A DNA stretch of 64,000 nt from Belliella buryatensis (GCF_900188245.1 NZ_FZOK01000002.1:124001-188000); one strand, 5' to 3'; positions 51,761-61,083 are shown, counted from the stretch's first letter. Program-made: numbers and translations. Notes: generated from the letters alone by a model not told the origin.

Positions 51761-53644
51761 CTAATCAACTTCTTTAACCTCCAAAATCCAACTTTCCAGC
51801 GCTTTCAAATCTACCCTGACTGTTCCTTGACCAGCATGGACATGTAGTTTCGCCTTGGCTGACTGGTATAGCTTTTCCTCCAATTCATATTCTCCATCTT
51901 CCAATCCCCAAGCGGTGATGATGCTGGCAGGGATTTGTAAGTCAAAACCAAAGGTGTCATTATGATCAAAATTGGTAATGATGATGAGTTTTTGATCATG
52001 CGACCACCTGACATAAGAGAATACTCGGTCATTGTACCATGCTGTATTGGTTCTGTTGAAAGCATGTATTTCGGCATAATTGCCCGCTAGCGCAGGACTT
52101 TTGATCGTGAAATTCAATAATCTTTTATAGAAATCTCTGAGCTCTTTTTCAGAAGTACTGAGTTGACCTCCATCAAATTTCCCATCATTCATCCATCTTT
52201 GATGGTGGGGAACGCCAATGTAATCGAAGATAGACGTCCTACTCGCACTTCCAAACCCTGCATGCTCTACCGCTGGCTCGCCAACTTCCTGTCCAAAATA
52301 AATCATCATTGGTGCTTGATCGACGGTGGCCGAAAGCACTGCAGCAGGTTTGGCGATTTCCGCTTTTCCTGCAAATTCTGGACTGGCAATTCTTTGCTCG
52401 TCATGATTTTCTAAGAAATGCAACATGTGCTGACTGATATCAGAAAGCCCCTGCTGAATCTGGATAAGATTGTCAGTGGAGCCTCTGCCTTGCATGATGT
52501 TTTTCAGCGTATCATAGAGCTCTACCTTATCGTAGAGATAGTCCATTTTGCCCAATTGGATGTAGTTTCTGTATTCTCTTGGATTGTAAATTTCAGCCAA
52601 GAGAAAAGCATCAGGATTAGCCATCTTAATAGCGGAGTTCATGTAACTCCAAAATTCCACAGGAACCATTTCCGCCATGTCAAATCGAAAGCCATCCACA
52701 CCTTTTGCTGTCCAGAATAGGGCAATATCTCTGAATTTCTTCCATGAGTCTGGTACATTTTTATCCTGCCAAAATTCAAAATGTGCTTCAAAATCAGCTT
52801 CTCTGAAATAGTCTGGCAGCTCAGGGAAGTCCTTGCTCCCATCTGGCTTGATACCATAATTTATCTTCACTGTCTCATACCAATCATTGAAATCAGGTCT
52901 AGCTTCTCGTGAGCCATTTCCAGTCCATTTGGCAGGGTTTTCATCAAAACTTCCATCAGCTAAGGGGTGATTTTCCCCTCCGAGCGGACGATAGTCACCT
53001 TGTGGCAATGGAACTTCAAATACTTTCTCTGAAATGTAATAGAAGTTATTATCTCTTTTGTATGCTACACTAGTATCATCATCGGCTCCAAAGTCTTTGA
53101 CTCCTTCAGGATTGTTTTTGCCTTCGTACTTTCTTGCCACATGATTGGGGACGATGTCTATCAGAACTTTCAATCCTTGGGCATGGGTTCGCTTGATCAA
53201 GGCTTCGAATTCCTCAAGCCGCTTGCTTGGATCATCAGCCAGATCTGGATTGACTTGGTAATAGTCCTTGACCGCGTATGGCGATCCAGCTCGACCTTTG
53301 ACCACATCTGGATCGTCATTGGATATGCCATAAGCTGTATAATCCCTAATCACGGCATGATGGGGCACACCTGTATACCAAATATGCGTGACTCCTAAGT
53401 CTTTGATCTCTTGAAGTGCTTTTTCAGTGAAATCTGAAAACTTTCCAACACCATTTTCTTCTAAGGTACCCCATGATTTATTGGTAGTATTGGTATTTCC
53501 AAAAAGCCGTGTAAAAACCTGATAAACGACTACTTTGTGATTTTCTTCCATTTCGGATGTTGGTTCAATAGATTTACTGTCGCATGCCCAAAAGCCTAAT
53601 GCTAAACTTCCAGCCAGAGACATAGAGGTAAGTAATTTCTTCAT
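51761..53644 (-). CDS. GH13 alpha-amylase-family lipoprotein
   Basis: The 627-residue lipoprotein (lipobox GFWACDS, Cys21) has the four conserved GH13 regions: DIVPNH at 163-168, GFRFDMAE with the nucleophile Asp322, LLAEIYN with the acid Glu351 and FLENHDEQ with His414-Asp415. The catalytic barrel is followed by a C-terminal beta domain. It is expected to hydrolyse or rearrange alpha-glucans such as starch or maltooligosaccharides at the cell surface or in the periplasm. It is not next to a SusCD pair; the SusCD locus in this window is 47 kb away. The precise subfamily is not assignable. Confidence 0.93.
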   Translation of the reverse strand: MKKLLTSMSLAGSLALGFWACDSKSIEPTSEMEENHKVVVYQVFTRLFGNTNTTNKSWGTLEENGVGKFSDFTEKALQEIKDLGVTHIWYTGVPHHAVIRDYTAYGISNDDPDVVKGRAGSPYAVKDYYQVNPDLADDPSKRLEEFEALIKRTHAQGLKVLIDIVPNHVARKYEGKNNPEGVKDFGADDDTSVAYKRDNNFYYISEKVFEVPLPQGDYRPLGGENHPLADGSFDENPAKWTGNGSREARPDFNDWYETVKINYGIKPDGSKDFPELPDYFREADFEAHFEFWQDKNVPDSWKKFRDIALFWTAKGVDGFRFDMAEMVPVEFWSYMNSAIKMANPDAFLLAEIYNPREYRNYIQLGKMDYLYDKVELYDTLKNIMQGRGSTDNLIQIQQGLSDISQHMLHFLENHDEQRIASPEFAGKAEIAKPAAVLSATVDQAPMMIYFGQEVGEPAVEHAGFGSASRTSIFDYIGVPHHQRWMNDGKFDGGQLSTSEKELRDFYKRLLNFTIKSPALAGNYAEIHAFNRTNTAWYNDRVFSYVRWSHDQKLIIITNFDHNDTFGFDLQIPASIITAWGLEDGEYELEEKLYQSAKAKLHVHAGQGTVRVDLKALESWILEVKEVD

Positions 53645-53705
53645 AGGCTTAAAGATAAAAAATGTTAGCAGGCTTTAGCAATGAATCAGAGAATTCCCTT
53701 TAAAC

Positions 53706-53742
53706 AAAAATCCTGTATGCTATTTTTTGCATACAGGATTTT
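53706..53742 (-). terminator. Rho-independent terminator of the beta-barrel gene
   Basis: Read on minus: AAAATCCTGTATGC pairs with GCATACAGGATTTTT, 14 bp, followed by T-rich sequence. It stands 20 bp after the stop of the gene at 53763-54359, and the A/T-rich flanks may let it work on both strands. Confidence 0.88.
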
Positions 53743-53762
53743 GATTTTCGATCTTCTCAAGT

Positions 53763-54359
53763 TTACCTACCAAAAAAATACTTAGCTCCCAGATTAATCT
53801 GCCCAAGCCTAGCTTCAAAATTTCTTTCCTCTGAGAAAGGGTTTCTATAGTTAGCTCCATATCTAAAGGTTCCAATATTTGCATCAAAGCCCCATTTTTC
53901 ATTTGGTAAAAACATAAATGCTGGAAATATAGAGAAATTATAAATGGTGCTTTTTGATTCAGTATGTTGTGACATAGAGTCTCTATTGATCTGTCCAACT
54001 ATAGCGCTTCCTTCTAAACTGAAAAGAAATACTTCTGAAATGGGAAAGAACTTTCTGACAAAAATTCCACCTGCCAAACTATTACTTCTCCTGTCTTCAA
54101 ATAGATTGGTAGCAGGATTAATAGTTGGGATTTTGGTTCTGTTAAAATTAATTGTTGGGCCAATGGCAATGGACTCATTCAAAAACACCCCTAAATGAGC
54201 TTGTGATGAAAAAAATAAGTTGTATGGTGTCATTCGAGCACCAGTATCATACTTATAAGACTCGAGAGAAAAGGACCCTCCCAGATATTTTGTTCCTTTG
54301 GAAAATTGGCCAAAAGAAAGTAAGGGTAAAAAGAATAGAATAAAGAAAAGCTTTTTCAT
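53763..54359 (-). CDS. Outer-membrane beta-barrel protein (porin-like)
   Basis: The 198-residue protein has a cleavable signal peptide (MKKLFFILFFLPLLSFGQ) and then alternating hydrophobic strands, with the typical LGGSFSL start and a final LGQINLGAKYFFGR that ends in Arg after a Phe-rich strand, as in small OmpX/OmpW-like barrels. The expected eight-stranded barrel fits the length. Function is unknown. The gene is monocistronic, with a terminator on one side and a clear gap on the other; it is not part of the amylase transcript. Confidence 0.75.
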   Translation of the reverse strand: MKKLFFILFFLPLLSFGQFSKGTKYLGGSFSLESYKYDTGARMTPYNLFFSSQAHLGVFLNESIAIGPTINFNRTKIPTINPATNLFEDRRSNSLAGGIFVRKFFPISEVFLFSLEGSAIVGQINRDSMSQHTESKSTIYNFSIFPAFMFLPNEKWGFDANIGTFRYGANYRNPFSEERNFEARLGQINLGAKYFFGR

Positions 54360-54529
54360 AGCATATAAATATTAGCCTGAAAGGTAAGCTTTAGTTTTGA
54401 ATTTTAAATTAATTATTTTTTGGGTTAACGTTAAAGTATTAATCTTTAAGCTAGATTTTTAATCCAGCATATCTAAAGATTGAGTTCATGGTTTTTTGAG
54501 GACAAATCTTTTATGTCAAAACCCAACCT

Positions 54530-55819
54530 TTATTTCAATAATCGATACACAAACAAAGTACTTCTCTTGATCAAGTCAGGGTATTGCTTCATATTGATCG
54601 TTTCGCTAGGAGAGTGAGCGCCTGAGCCAGACGCCCCAATTCCATCAATACAGTCCAAATATTCAGCGACATAAGAAATATCTCCTGCACCTCTCGACCC
54701 CGGATCACCAGCCTTTACTTCTCCGTAACCCATATCTATACTCACTTGACTGAGGATATCTACCAAAGCCATATTGCCATCGGTAGGGGGCATGGAGGGA
54801 ATCCCATCTTCAAATTCGATTTCTGCTTTGGTTTGATTTAGATTTTTTGAAACTATGGCTCTCATCTTTTCCCTAGCAGCTTCTTTTTGAGGTTCACCCA
54901 AAAATCTCAAATCACCCGTAACCAAAGTTTCTCTAGCTACGATATTGGTTTTGCCCAAAGCCTCACCTTTGCCACTAATCGGATTATATGCTACATCTGA
55001 ACCACCGATGATTTGTCCAGGGTTGAAAGAGAGGTATTGCTCGTCTGCTAACGCTACCCTGAAATCATTGAGGATTCTTGCAGCTTCATAGATTGCGCCG
55101 AAGCCAGCATTCTGCTTGAAAACACCAGAAGAATGTACTTGTCTACCCGTAGTTTTGAGTGTCCATCCCGATGCCCCTCTCCGGGCAACGGTAGCAATGT
55201 TGAATCCTTGGGCAGTTTCATATCCTAATGCGACATCATGCTGCTTGGCTCGTTCTACAAAATCTAATCGACTGACCCAGCTAGGTTTGCCTGCATTTTC
55301 TTCATCTCCAGTGAAGTACACCGTGATAGTTCTATCGTCTAGAAGGCCCAATTCATACAAAGCTTTTAAACTTGCAAAGATCATGGCATTTCCACCTTTC
55401 ATGTCATTGGCACCTTGACCTTTGGCTGTATTTTCATCCACCATTGTAAACGGGTAAAAAGGCATATCCTTTTCAAAAACAGTATCCAAATGACCAATGA
55501 AAAATAATTTTTTACCTTTTGTTCCTTTGCGAGAAGCAACAAAATGTCCAGCTCTCCTCAGTGAATCTGGAAGTGTAACCCATTCAGTTTGGAAACCGAT
55601 TTTAGCAAACTCTCTTTCATATACTTTAGCTACTGCTCTGACACCTTCTAAATTGAAAGTGCCTGAGTTGATGTTGACAGTTTCTTCCAGAAGTTTGACC
55701 GTCTCTTCATAATGCTTTTCTATCTGCGTGATAAGCTTTTGCTCAATTTCATCAAGTTGCTGAGCAGAAATTAAAAAAGGAGAAAAGAAGAAGAAAATTT
55801 GGAGGAGTTTGGTCTTCAT
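54530..55819 (-). CDS. Secreted M20/M25/M40-family metallopeptidase
   Basis: The 429-residue protein has a signal peptide (cleaved after LISAQ). The M20 zinc-site motifs are in order: FFIGHLDTVFE (first His and Asp), GQGANDMKGGNAM (bridging Asp), VYFTGDEENAG (catalytic Glu pair) and SGSGAHSPSETI near the end (last His). The lid domain lies between (ARRGASGWTLKTTGRQVHSSG). Its closest described relatives are carboxypeptidase G2-like enzymes that cut C-terminal Glu or small peptides. Periplasmic or secreted. It is divergent from the lipoprotein gene at 55987. Confidence 0.92.
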   Translation of the reverse strand: MKTKLLQIFFFFSPFLISAQQLDEIEQKLITQIEKHYEETVKLLEETVNINSGTFNLEGVRAVAKVYEREFAKIGFQTEWVTLPDSLRRAGHFVASRKGTKGKKLFFIGHLDTVFEKDMPFYPFTMVDENTAKGQGANDMKGGNAMIFASLKALYELGLLDDRTITVYFTGDEENAGKPSWVSRLDFVERAKQHDVALGYETAQGFNIATVARRGASGWTLKTTGRQVHSSGVFKQNAGFGAIYEAARILNDFRVALADEQYLSFNPGQIIGGSDVAYNPISGKGEALGKTNIVARETLVTGDLRFLGEPQKEAAREKMRAIVSKNLNQTKAEIEFEDGIPSMPPTDGNMALVDILSQVSIDMGYGEVKAGDPGSRGAGDISYVAEYLDCIDGIGASGSGAHSPSETINMKQYPDLIKRSTLFVYRLLK

Positions 55820-55986
55820 GTTGTGATTGTAAGGATTCTGTATTTCTTTTGTCTACACAAGATATCCAAATAATCAGATTTATAGAACAAGTCTTCTTGT
55901 GAGTGGTTAAAAATTTGATTTTCCATGTTTTTGAATCACTTTATGATTTGATCCGTAAACTTAACATGTCACTTATGCAAAATCGA

Positions 55987-56487
55987 ATGAAGAAAATCCT
56001 GTACAGCTTACTATTGATGCTATTTTTGGGGGCATGTTCCGCCAATCTTGAGACCAAGGAAATAGAAACGCCTACCATGGAACTACTAGCTGAAGGCCCA
56101 CTTTTTGAGGGAGCCAATACCACTACAGCTACTTGGGAATTTGACCTGAGTGAATTATTGGGAGGTGAGGAGTCTAAAATCAGCAAAGCCAAAGTCACTT
56201 CTATAGAAGTGATGCTGCAGGAATCTGATGACTTACCTGCGCTAGAAAAGATGGTCTTGGAGATGACTTCCAAAAACACCTCAATGATCAGACTCGGCCT
56301 TCATGAAGGTGAATTTCAAGCAAAGGAATGGATCGGCCTGAATGTTGCTGACAAGCAAGAGAATTTGGCCAAGGCTTTTGAAGATGGGAGAATCACTTTT
56401 GTTGGAGATTTCGACCTTTTGGATGATGAGTTTTGGGGAAATGTACAATTTCAACTGAGAGTGAAATTCGAATTAGGAATCAAATAA
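55987..56487 (+). CDS. Uncharacterised lipoprotein
   Basis: The 166-residue lipoprotein has lipobox LFLGACSA (Cys18). The frame is open upstream to 55903, but MKKILYSLLLMLFLG at 55987 is a proper signal sequence, so that start is chosen. The rest has no motif I recognise; it has a beta-rich pattern with the hydrophilic helix ALEKMVLEMTSKNTSMI. It is followed by a DUF2147 gene (22 bp) and a beta-barrel gene, so the three probably form an operon of envelope proteins. Function unknown. Confidence 0.75.
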   Translation: MKKILYSLLLMLFLGACSANLETKEIETPTMELLAEGPLFEGANTTTATWEFDLSELLGGEESKISKAKVTSIEVMLQESDDLPALEKMVLEMTSKNTSMIRLGLHEGEFQAKEWIGLNVADKQENLAKAFEDGRITFVGDFDLLDDEFWGNVQFQLRVKFELGIK

Positions 56488-56509
56488 TTACCTTAAACAC
56501 AAAATAACT

Positions 56510-56953
56510 ATGAAAAGATTAATCGCAATAATTGCTTTCTTATTTACAGGTACCTTTGCTATGGCACAGGATGCTGATGCAATCGTAGGTGTATGGGAAC
56601 CGGGAAATGGTAAGGCGAGAGTAAAAATCGATAATATCGATGGAAAGTTTTATGGAAGAATTGTATGGTTAAAAGAGCCCAATGACCCTGAGACTGGCAA
56701 GCCAAAGACAGATGTGAACAATTCTGATGAAAGCATGAAGAATGTGCCTTTGAGAGGATATAGAATGTTGAAGGATTTTGAATACAAAGGTAAGGGGGTT
56801 TGGGAAGAAGGAACCATCTATGATCCAGAAACAGGCAATACATACAGTTCTGTGATCACCATGAAGGACGAAAATACTTTAGATATTAGAGGATATGTAG
56901 GCGTGAAGACTTTCGGTAGATCGGATACCTGGAGAAGACTAAAAGTAAATTGA
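56510..56953 (+). CDS. DUF2147 family secreted protein
   Basis: The 147-residue protein has a Sec signal (cleavage after TFAMAQ) and the DUF2147 pattern: IVGVWEPGNGKARVKID, YGRIVWLKEPNDP, the GKP(K)TD segment, LLMLK-equivalent GYRMLKDFEYKGKGVWEEG, IYDPETGNTYSS and LDIRGYVGVKTFGRSDTW. The family is a small lipocalin-like barrel of unknown function in the periplasm. Start codon and length fit the family. It lies between the lipoprotein and a beta-barrel gene in one likely operon. Confidence 0.9.
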   Translation: MKRLIAIIAFLFTGTFAMAQDADAIVGVWEPGNGKARVKIDNIDGKFYGRIVWLKEPNDPETGKPKTDVNNSDESMKNVPLRGYRMLKDFEYKGKGVWEEGTIYDPETGNTYSSVITMKDENTLDIRGYVGVKTFGRSDTWRRLKVN

Positions 56954-56956
56954 TCT

Positions 56957-58075
56957 ATGCCAAGTATGAAATTAAAACTCTTATTGGCAAGCATTGCCCT
57001 GTTGATGACAGGGCTTTGTCCATTGTTGGCACAGGATGATGACGATGATGATTGGGATATTTATGGAGATTTGGAGTTGGTAGATGATACTAAGGTCAAG
57101 CGCTTTGCTAAGCCTACCATCGTGGGCTTGAGTCCTACTCGTTTCTTGAGTTTATCATACGACAGACAATTGCCCTACAATATGAATTTGTCTGCTACGA
57201 GATTTCCAGCTAGTGGCAATTCTGGATGGGGAGTAGATGAAGATGCACCAGTATCAGAGACCGGGAGAGTGAATTTCACTGGAGGAATTCGCTTCAATTC
57301 TAACATTCCTGTAATATCTAAAAGTAATCTTGTTTGGCAGACGGGGATCAACTACATGCGCACAGGCTACAATATTTCTGATATAGACAATCAAGGAAAT
57401 GGTACTGGCTTAGCGACGATATTAGACGAAAGAGGTTTGAACAATTTGAATTGGACTAATACCTTCTTTGTCCCTATTAGCGAGCAGAATTTCTTTATCT
57501 TTCAAGGATCTTTTGATATGAGTGGAGATTATGGCTGGAATCTACAGCCTTTCAATACAGTCAGGTGGAGTTTGGCGGCTGTATATGCCAAGCGTGTGAG
57601 TGAGAATAAGCGATGGGGACTCGGTCTAGCGAGAACTTACAGAGTGGGTAATCTCAACTATGTTCCAGTAGTGATGTATGATGTGACGAGTGCGGATAGA
57701 AAATGGGGCACAGAGATTCTATTTCCTGCAAGAGCACATGGAAGATACAATTTTAGCAAGACTTCCCTTTTGTTGTTCGGTTACGAGCTCGAAGGACAAT
57801 CTTACAGAATCGATCAGTTTTCAGTAGGGAATAATAGTTATGAAATCAGAAGAGGTGAATTAAGACCTAGAATTGAATATCAAAAGCAACTATCGGGACC
57901 TTTTTGGATGAATTTTCAGGCAGGTTATAGGATAGACTACACCTTCAATGCAGATGAATTGGAAGGAAGCCGAGAGTTTTTCAGAGGTTTCTTTGGACAG
58001 CAGCAATATGGCATGATCAACAGTCTGGGTAATGCAGTGTATTTCAACATAGGAATCAGCTTTGTGACCTTGTAA
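56957..58075 (+). CDS. Outer-membrane beta-barrel protein (DUF6268-like)
   Basis: The 372-residue protein begins MPSMKLK (an ATG at 56966 is an alternative start), with a signal peptide cleaved near LLAQ and a strikingly acidic mature N-terminus of six Asp (DDDDDDWDIYGDLEL). Then come amphipathic beta-strands with aromatic girdles and a final AVYFNIGISFVTL strand. This resembles the DUF6268 outer-membrane proteins of Bacteroidota. It ends the lipoprotein-DUF2147 operon and is followed by a strong terminator. The acidic stretch could bind cations, but this is speculation. Confidence 0.75.
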   Translation: MPSMKLKLLLASIALLMTGLCPLLAQDDDDDDWDIYGDLELVDDTKVKRFAKPTIVGLSPTRFLSLSYDRQLPYNMNLSATRFPASGNSGWGVDEDAPVSETGRVNFTGGIRFNSNIPVISKSNLVWQTGINYMRTGYNISDIDNQGNGTGLATILDERGLNNLNWTNTFFVPISEQNFFIFQGSFDMSGDYGWNLQPFNTVRWSLAAVYAKRVSENKRWGLGLARTYRVGNLNYVPVVMYDVTSADRKWGTEILFPARAHGRYNFSKTSLLLFGYELEGQSYRIDQFSVGNNSYEIRRGELRPRIEYQKQLSGPFWMNFQAGYRIDYTFNADELEGSREFFRGFFGQQQYGMINSLGNAVYFNIGISFVTL

Positions 58076-58180
58076 TTCCTTATTCAGGTCAACATTCAAA
58101 AGACCATAGACCTCAGAAGTCCTAACTTTATTCGTACAATATTGTGGAAGCTGATTTAAGTGTGGACAAAATTTGAAGCT

Positions 58181-58233
58181 AAACTTCCCCAAAGCTATGA
58201 TCAATATGATAGCGTTTTGGGGAAGTTTTTTTT
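58181..58233 (+). terminator. Rho-independent terminator of the lipoprotein-DUF2147-barrel operon
   Basis: AAACTTCCCCAAAGCTAT (58181-58198) pairs with ATAGCGTTTTGGGGAAGTTT (one G bulge) and is followed by eight T. The stem is about 18 bp. Confidence 0.9.
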
Positions 58234-58328
58234 GGCGATTTTTTCTTTTTTAGGACTTTAAAAATAACTCTTGGTTTTGTCAATGGGTGAAATGGTGAAG
58301 ATTGATTCAATTGTGCTATCGAAATCGA

Positions 58329-58976
58329 TTAATCCACTTTGATATCGGTAAACCAAATAAACTTCACTCCATCTGCATTGAAATGTTCTGTGGCGAAAGT
58401 GACTCCATTAAATACTCGCTCAGCTTCCCAAGTAAAGGCTCGCCCTTCTGCACCATTTCCTTTTCTGAAAACCCACTCTTTGATCATGAATTTTTCGTCT
58501 AAGTATAAGTCATAAGCATCTCCAGGAGTATAGCCATCTTCATTGTTGTAGATGATGGTGAGTTTGGTGCTGCTTTCTCCAGAAATGGGGGCTGAGACTT
58601 CAGTCTCTTCTTCAAAAGTATAACCTGTATCCCAAATCAGTTGGAAAGGGTACATCAACCAGTATTTATCATTGATAAATGCTGCATCCGCTCTTGGAAG
58701 CTCGTCTTTTGGTAAATCTAAGCTATAAGTGTAACTCGTGTCAGCATCAGCAAAGTAGACTGTTCTATCCTTGATATTCCATTTCCAGTCTCGGGTACGG
58801 ACCACGTCTCCAGCTTGGACATTCCAAGTATAGGCGATGGAGTTGAGGTTTTCGAATTTGTCAAATCCATATGCTGCAGCTACTTTTTGTGGAGTAGTCA
58901 GTTCTGATTCCGAGGAAGCACAAGAGATCAGTAGCGCAAAACTGATTAAGCTTAATATTTGAGATATTTTTTTCAT
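58329..58976 (-). CDS. Uncharacterised lipoprotein
   Basis: The 215-residue lipoprotein has lipobox LLISCAS (Cys19). The mature protein has the N-terminal helix LTTPQKVAAAYGFDKFENL and then beta strands with many Trp and Tyr (WNVQAGDVVRTRDWKWN, YWLMYPFQLIWDTGY), the look of LolA-like or outer-membrane lipoprotein-sorting folds of Bacteroidota (DUF6503-like, not certain). Strand order suggests a half-barrel. It is monocistronic between the beta-barrel operon and murA. No catalytic motif. Confidence 0.7.
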   Translation of the reverse strand: MKKISQILSLISFALLISCASSESELTTPQKVAAAYGFDKFENLNSIAYTWNVQAGDVVRTRDWKWNIKDRTVYFADADTSYTYSLDLPKDELPRADAAFINDKYWLMYPFQLIWDTGYTFEEETEVSAPISGESSTKLTIIYNNEDGYTPGDAYDLYLDEKFMIKEWVFRKGNGAEGRAFTWEAERVFNGVTFATEHFNADGVKFIWFTDIKVD

Positions 58977-59026
58977 TGGGGAAATGTTTGATGTTGAACA
59001 AGGTACAATTTAAGCTTTTCCTCAGG

Positions 59027-59064
59027 TAAAAAAATAACCACCAACAAATTTATGCTGGTGGTTT
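59027..59064 (-). terminator. Rho-independent terminator of the murA transcript
   Basis: On minus, AACCACCA (59063-59056) pairs with TGGTGGTT (59043-59036), followed by ATTTTTTTA. It lies about 45 bp after the murA stop. Confidence 0.8.
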
Positions 59065-59109
59065 CACTGATATCTTAATATCAATATATCAAACTATATC
59101 ACTTTAATC

Positions 59110-60417
59110 TTAATCAATCCTCACAATATCTGCTCCTAATGCATTCAAACGCTGATCGATATATTGATAACCTCGGTCGATCTGTTCAATATTATCGATG
59201 ATTGAAGTACCTTCAGCTGAGAGCGCAGCAATCAATAGTGCAACTCCTGCTCTGATATCAGGCGAAGTCATTCGGATACCTCTCAGTGGATATTTTCTGT
59301 CCAACCCAATTACAGTTGCTCTATGTGGATCACAAAGAATGATCTGTGCGCCCATATCGATCAGCTTATCCACGAAAAACAAGCGACTTTCAAACATCTT
59401 TTGATGTACCAAAACTGTCCCTTTGGCTTGTGTTGCCGTCACCAAAACAATGCTCAATAAATCTGGCGTAAATCCAGGCCAAATCGCATCCGCAATGGTC
59501 AGAATTGAGCCATCGATGAAAGTTTCTATTTCGAAATGCTTCTGTGCTGGAATATGGATGTCATCACCTCTAAATTCTAAGTTGATGCCCATTCTTCGGA
59601 AAGTATCAGGAATAATTCCCAATCTGTGGATTTGAGCATTTTTAATGGTGATTTCAGACTGGGTCATCGCTGCTAAGCCGATAAAAGATCCAATCTCGAT
59701 CATGTCAGGAAGTAACGTGTGCTCTGTTCCTTTGAGCGATTTCACCCCTTCTATATTCAATAAGTTAGAGCCGATTCCAGTGATTTTTGCTCCCATGCGG
59801 TTGAGCATGTCACACAATTGTTGCAGATAGGGTTCGCAAGCAGCATTGTAGATGGTGGTCTTGCCTTTGGCTAGTACTGCGGCCATCACGATATTTGCTG
59901 TACCTGTTACAGAAGCTTCATCGAGCAGCATGTATGCACCTTGTAGGTTTTTGCCATCGATGTGATAGATTTCACGCTTCTTATCGTAGTGAAACTCTGC
60001 TCCAAGTTTTTGAAAACCAGTGAAGTGGGTGTCCATCCTTCTGCGTCCGATTTTATCTCCTCCTGGTTTTGATAATTTCCCAGTGCCAAACCTAGCCAAA
60101 AGAGGTCCCAAGATCATCACTGAGCCTCTAAGAGAAGATGCTTTCTTTAAGAAGTCTTCCGTATCCAAGTACTTCAAGTCGATTTTGTCAGCTTGGAAAG
60201 TGTAAGATTCTGGACCAATTTTTTCCACCTTCACACCCATGTCAGCCAATAATTCTATCAGTTTATTAACATCTCGGATATTAGGGATTTTATTGATGGT
60301 GATTTTTTCGGAAGTCAACAAGACAGCGCAAAGAATCTGTAGCGCTTCGTTTTTTGCTCCCTGAGGGGTGATTTCTCCTTTAAGCTTTAACCCTCCTTTT
60401 ACTCTGAATGAAGCCAT
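59110..60417 (-). CDS. murA: UDP-N-acetylglucosamine 1-carboxyvinyltransferase MurA (Asp in place of catalytic Cys)
   Basis: MurA makes the first committed step to peptidoglycan, transfer of enolpyruvate from PEP to UDP-GlcNAc. The 435-residue protein has QGAKNEALQI (Lys22/Asn23 region), the loop LARFGTGKLSKPGGDKIGRR and EP-synthase repeats. At residue 121 there is Asp (PGGDKIG), the position of the fosfomycin-alkylated Cys115 of E. coli MurA. Asp at that position in other bacteria keeps activity but gives fosfomycin insensitivity. Starts right after the DUF4290 stop codon (TAAATG), so it is coupled to it. It lies 20-30 kb from the dcw cluster. Confidence 0.95.
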   Translation of the reverse strand: MASFRVKGGLKLKGEITPQGAKNEALQILCAVLLTSEKITINKIPNIRDVNKLIELLADMGVKVEKIGPESYTFQADKIDLKYLDTEDFLKKASSLRGSVMILGPLLARFGTGKLSKPGGDKIGRRRMDTHFTGFQKLGAEFHYDKKREIYHIDGKNLQGAYMLLDEASVTGTANIVMAAVLAKGKTTIYNAACEPYLQQLCDMLNRMGAKITGIGSNLLNIEGVKSLKGTEHTLLPDMIEIGSFIGLAAMTQSEITIKNAQIHRLGIIPDTFRRMGINLEFRGDDIHIPAQKHFEIETFIDGSILTIADAIWPGFTPDLLSIVLVTATQAKGTVLVHQKMFESRLFFVDKLIDMGAQIILCDPHRATVIGLDRKYPLRGIRMTSPDIRAGVALLIAALSAEGTSIIDNIEQIDRGYQYIDQRLNALGADIVRID

Positions 60418-61083
60418 TTACCGTCTTTTTTTGGAGAAGCCCCCGTTATTAGTTCTTCTTCTGTTGCTGCTAAAGTTTCTTCTGTTGTTGCCACTGTTCT
60501 CAGCCTCTACCGGAATTTTGAAATCCCTTCTTGTATTAGTTTCGAAGAGACCCATTTCCTTCACTTTTTCTAAATCAATGTGCAATTTGCCTTTGGAAAG
60601 GGTTTTGATATCATCCAAAATGATCTGATCGTCAAAATTATCTCTGTTCCAAGTAGAATGGAAACTTCTCATTAGCTGACCGATATAAATTATGGCAGCC
60701 TCCTGCTCTTCATCATTTTCTATTTCAACAGCCTTTTCGATTAGTTTTTCAATATTTCTGCCATAATGCTTGAATTTCACCTCTCCTATTGGATATCCAA
60801 TGGAAAGTGGTTTTTTTCCTAAAAGTTCCTTTTCAGGCATAGGGTAGGGGCCATCTACATCTAAGGCAAAGTCTGACATAATATAGAGGTCATCCCAGAT
60901 TTTTTGATCACTTTCTTGTTTGAGACTTGGATTGAGTTGTTTTACAATTTCGACCAAAGTGTAAGCACTCTGTGTGCGCCTCTCTCTATCCTCAATTCCG
61001 GCTATGTGAATGGCCAGTCTTTGGATATTCTTTCCGTATTCTTTCAAAATGACTGTGTTTTTGTTGTCTTCAATTTGTTTCAT
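60418..61083 (-). CDS. DUF4290 family protein
   Basis: This 221-residue protein of unknown function belongs to a Bacteroidota family. The N-terminal LKEYGKNIQRLAIHIAGIED and the central FKHYGRNIEKLIEKAVEIEN show internal repetition, each with (E/H)YG(K/R)NI. The C-terminal 30 residues are basic and rich in Asn, Ser and Arg (NNRRNFSSNRRRTNNGG), which may bind nucleic acid. The start is ATG at 61083; a TTG six bases earlier is open. It is followed with no gap by murA, an arrangement that suggests a link to cell-wall synthesis or to translation; neither is demonstrated. Confidence 0.85.
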   Translation of the reverse strand: MKQIEDNKNTVILKEYGKNIQRLAIHIAGIEDRERRTQSAYTLVEIVKQLNPSLKQESDQKIWDDLYIMSDFALDVDGPYPMPEKELLGKKPLSIGYPIGEVKFKHYGRNIEKLIEKAVEIENDEEQEAAIIYIGQLMRSFHSTWNRDNFDDQIILDDIKTLSKGKLHIDLEKVKEMGLFETNTRRDFKIPVEAENSGNNRRNFSSNRRRTNNGGFSKKRR

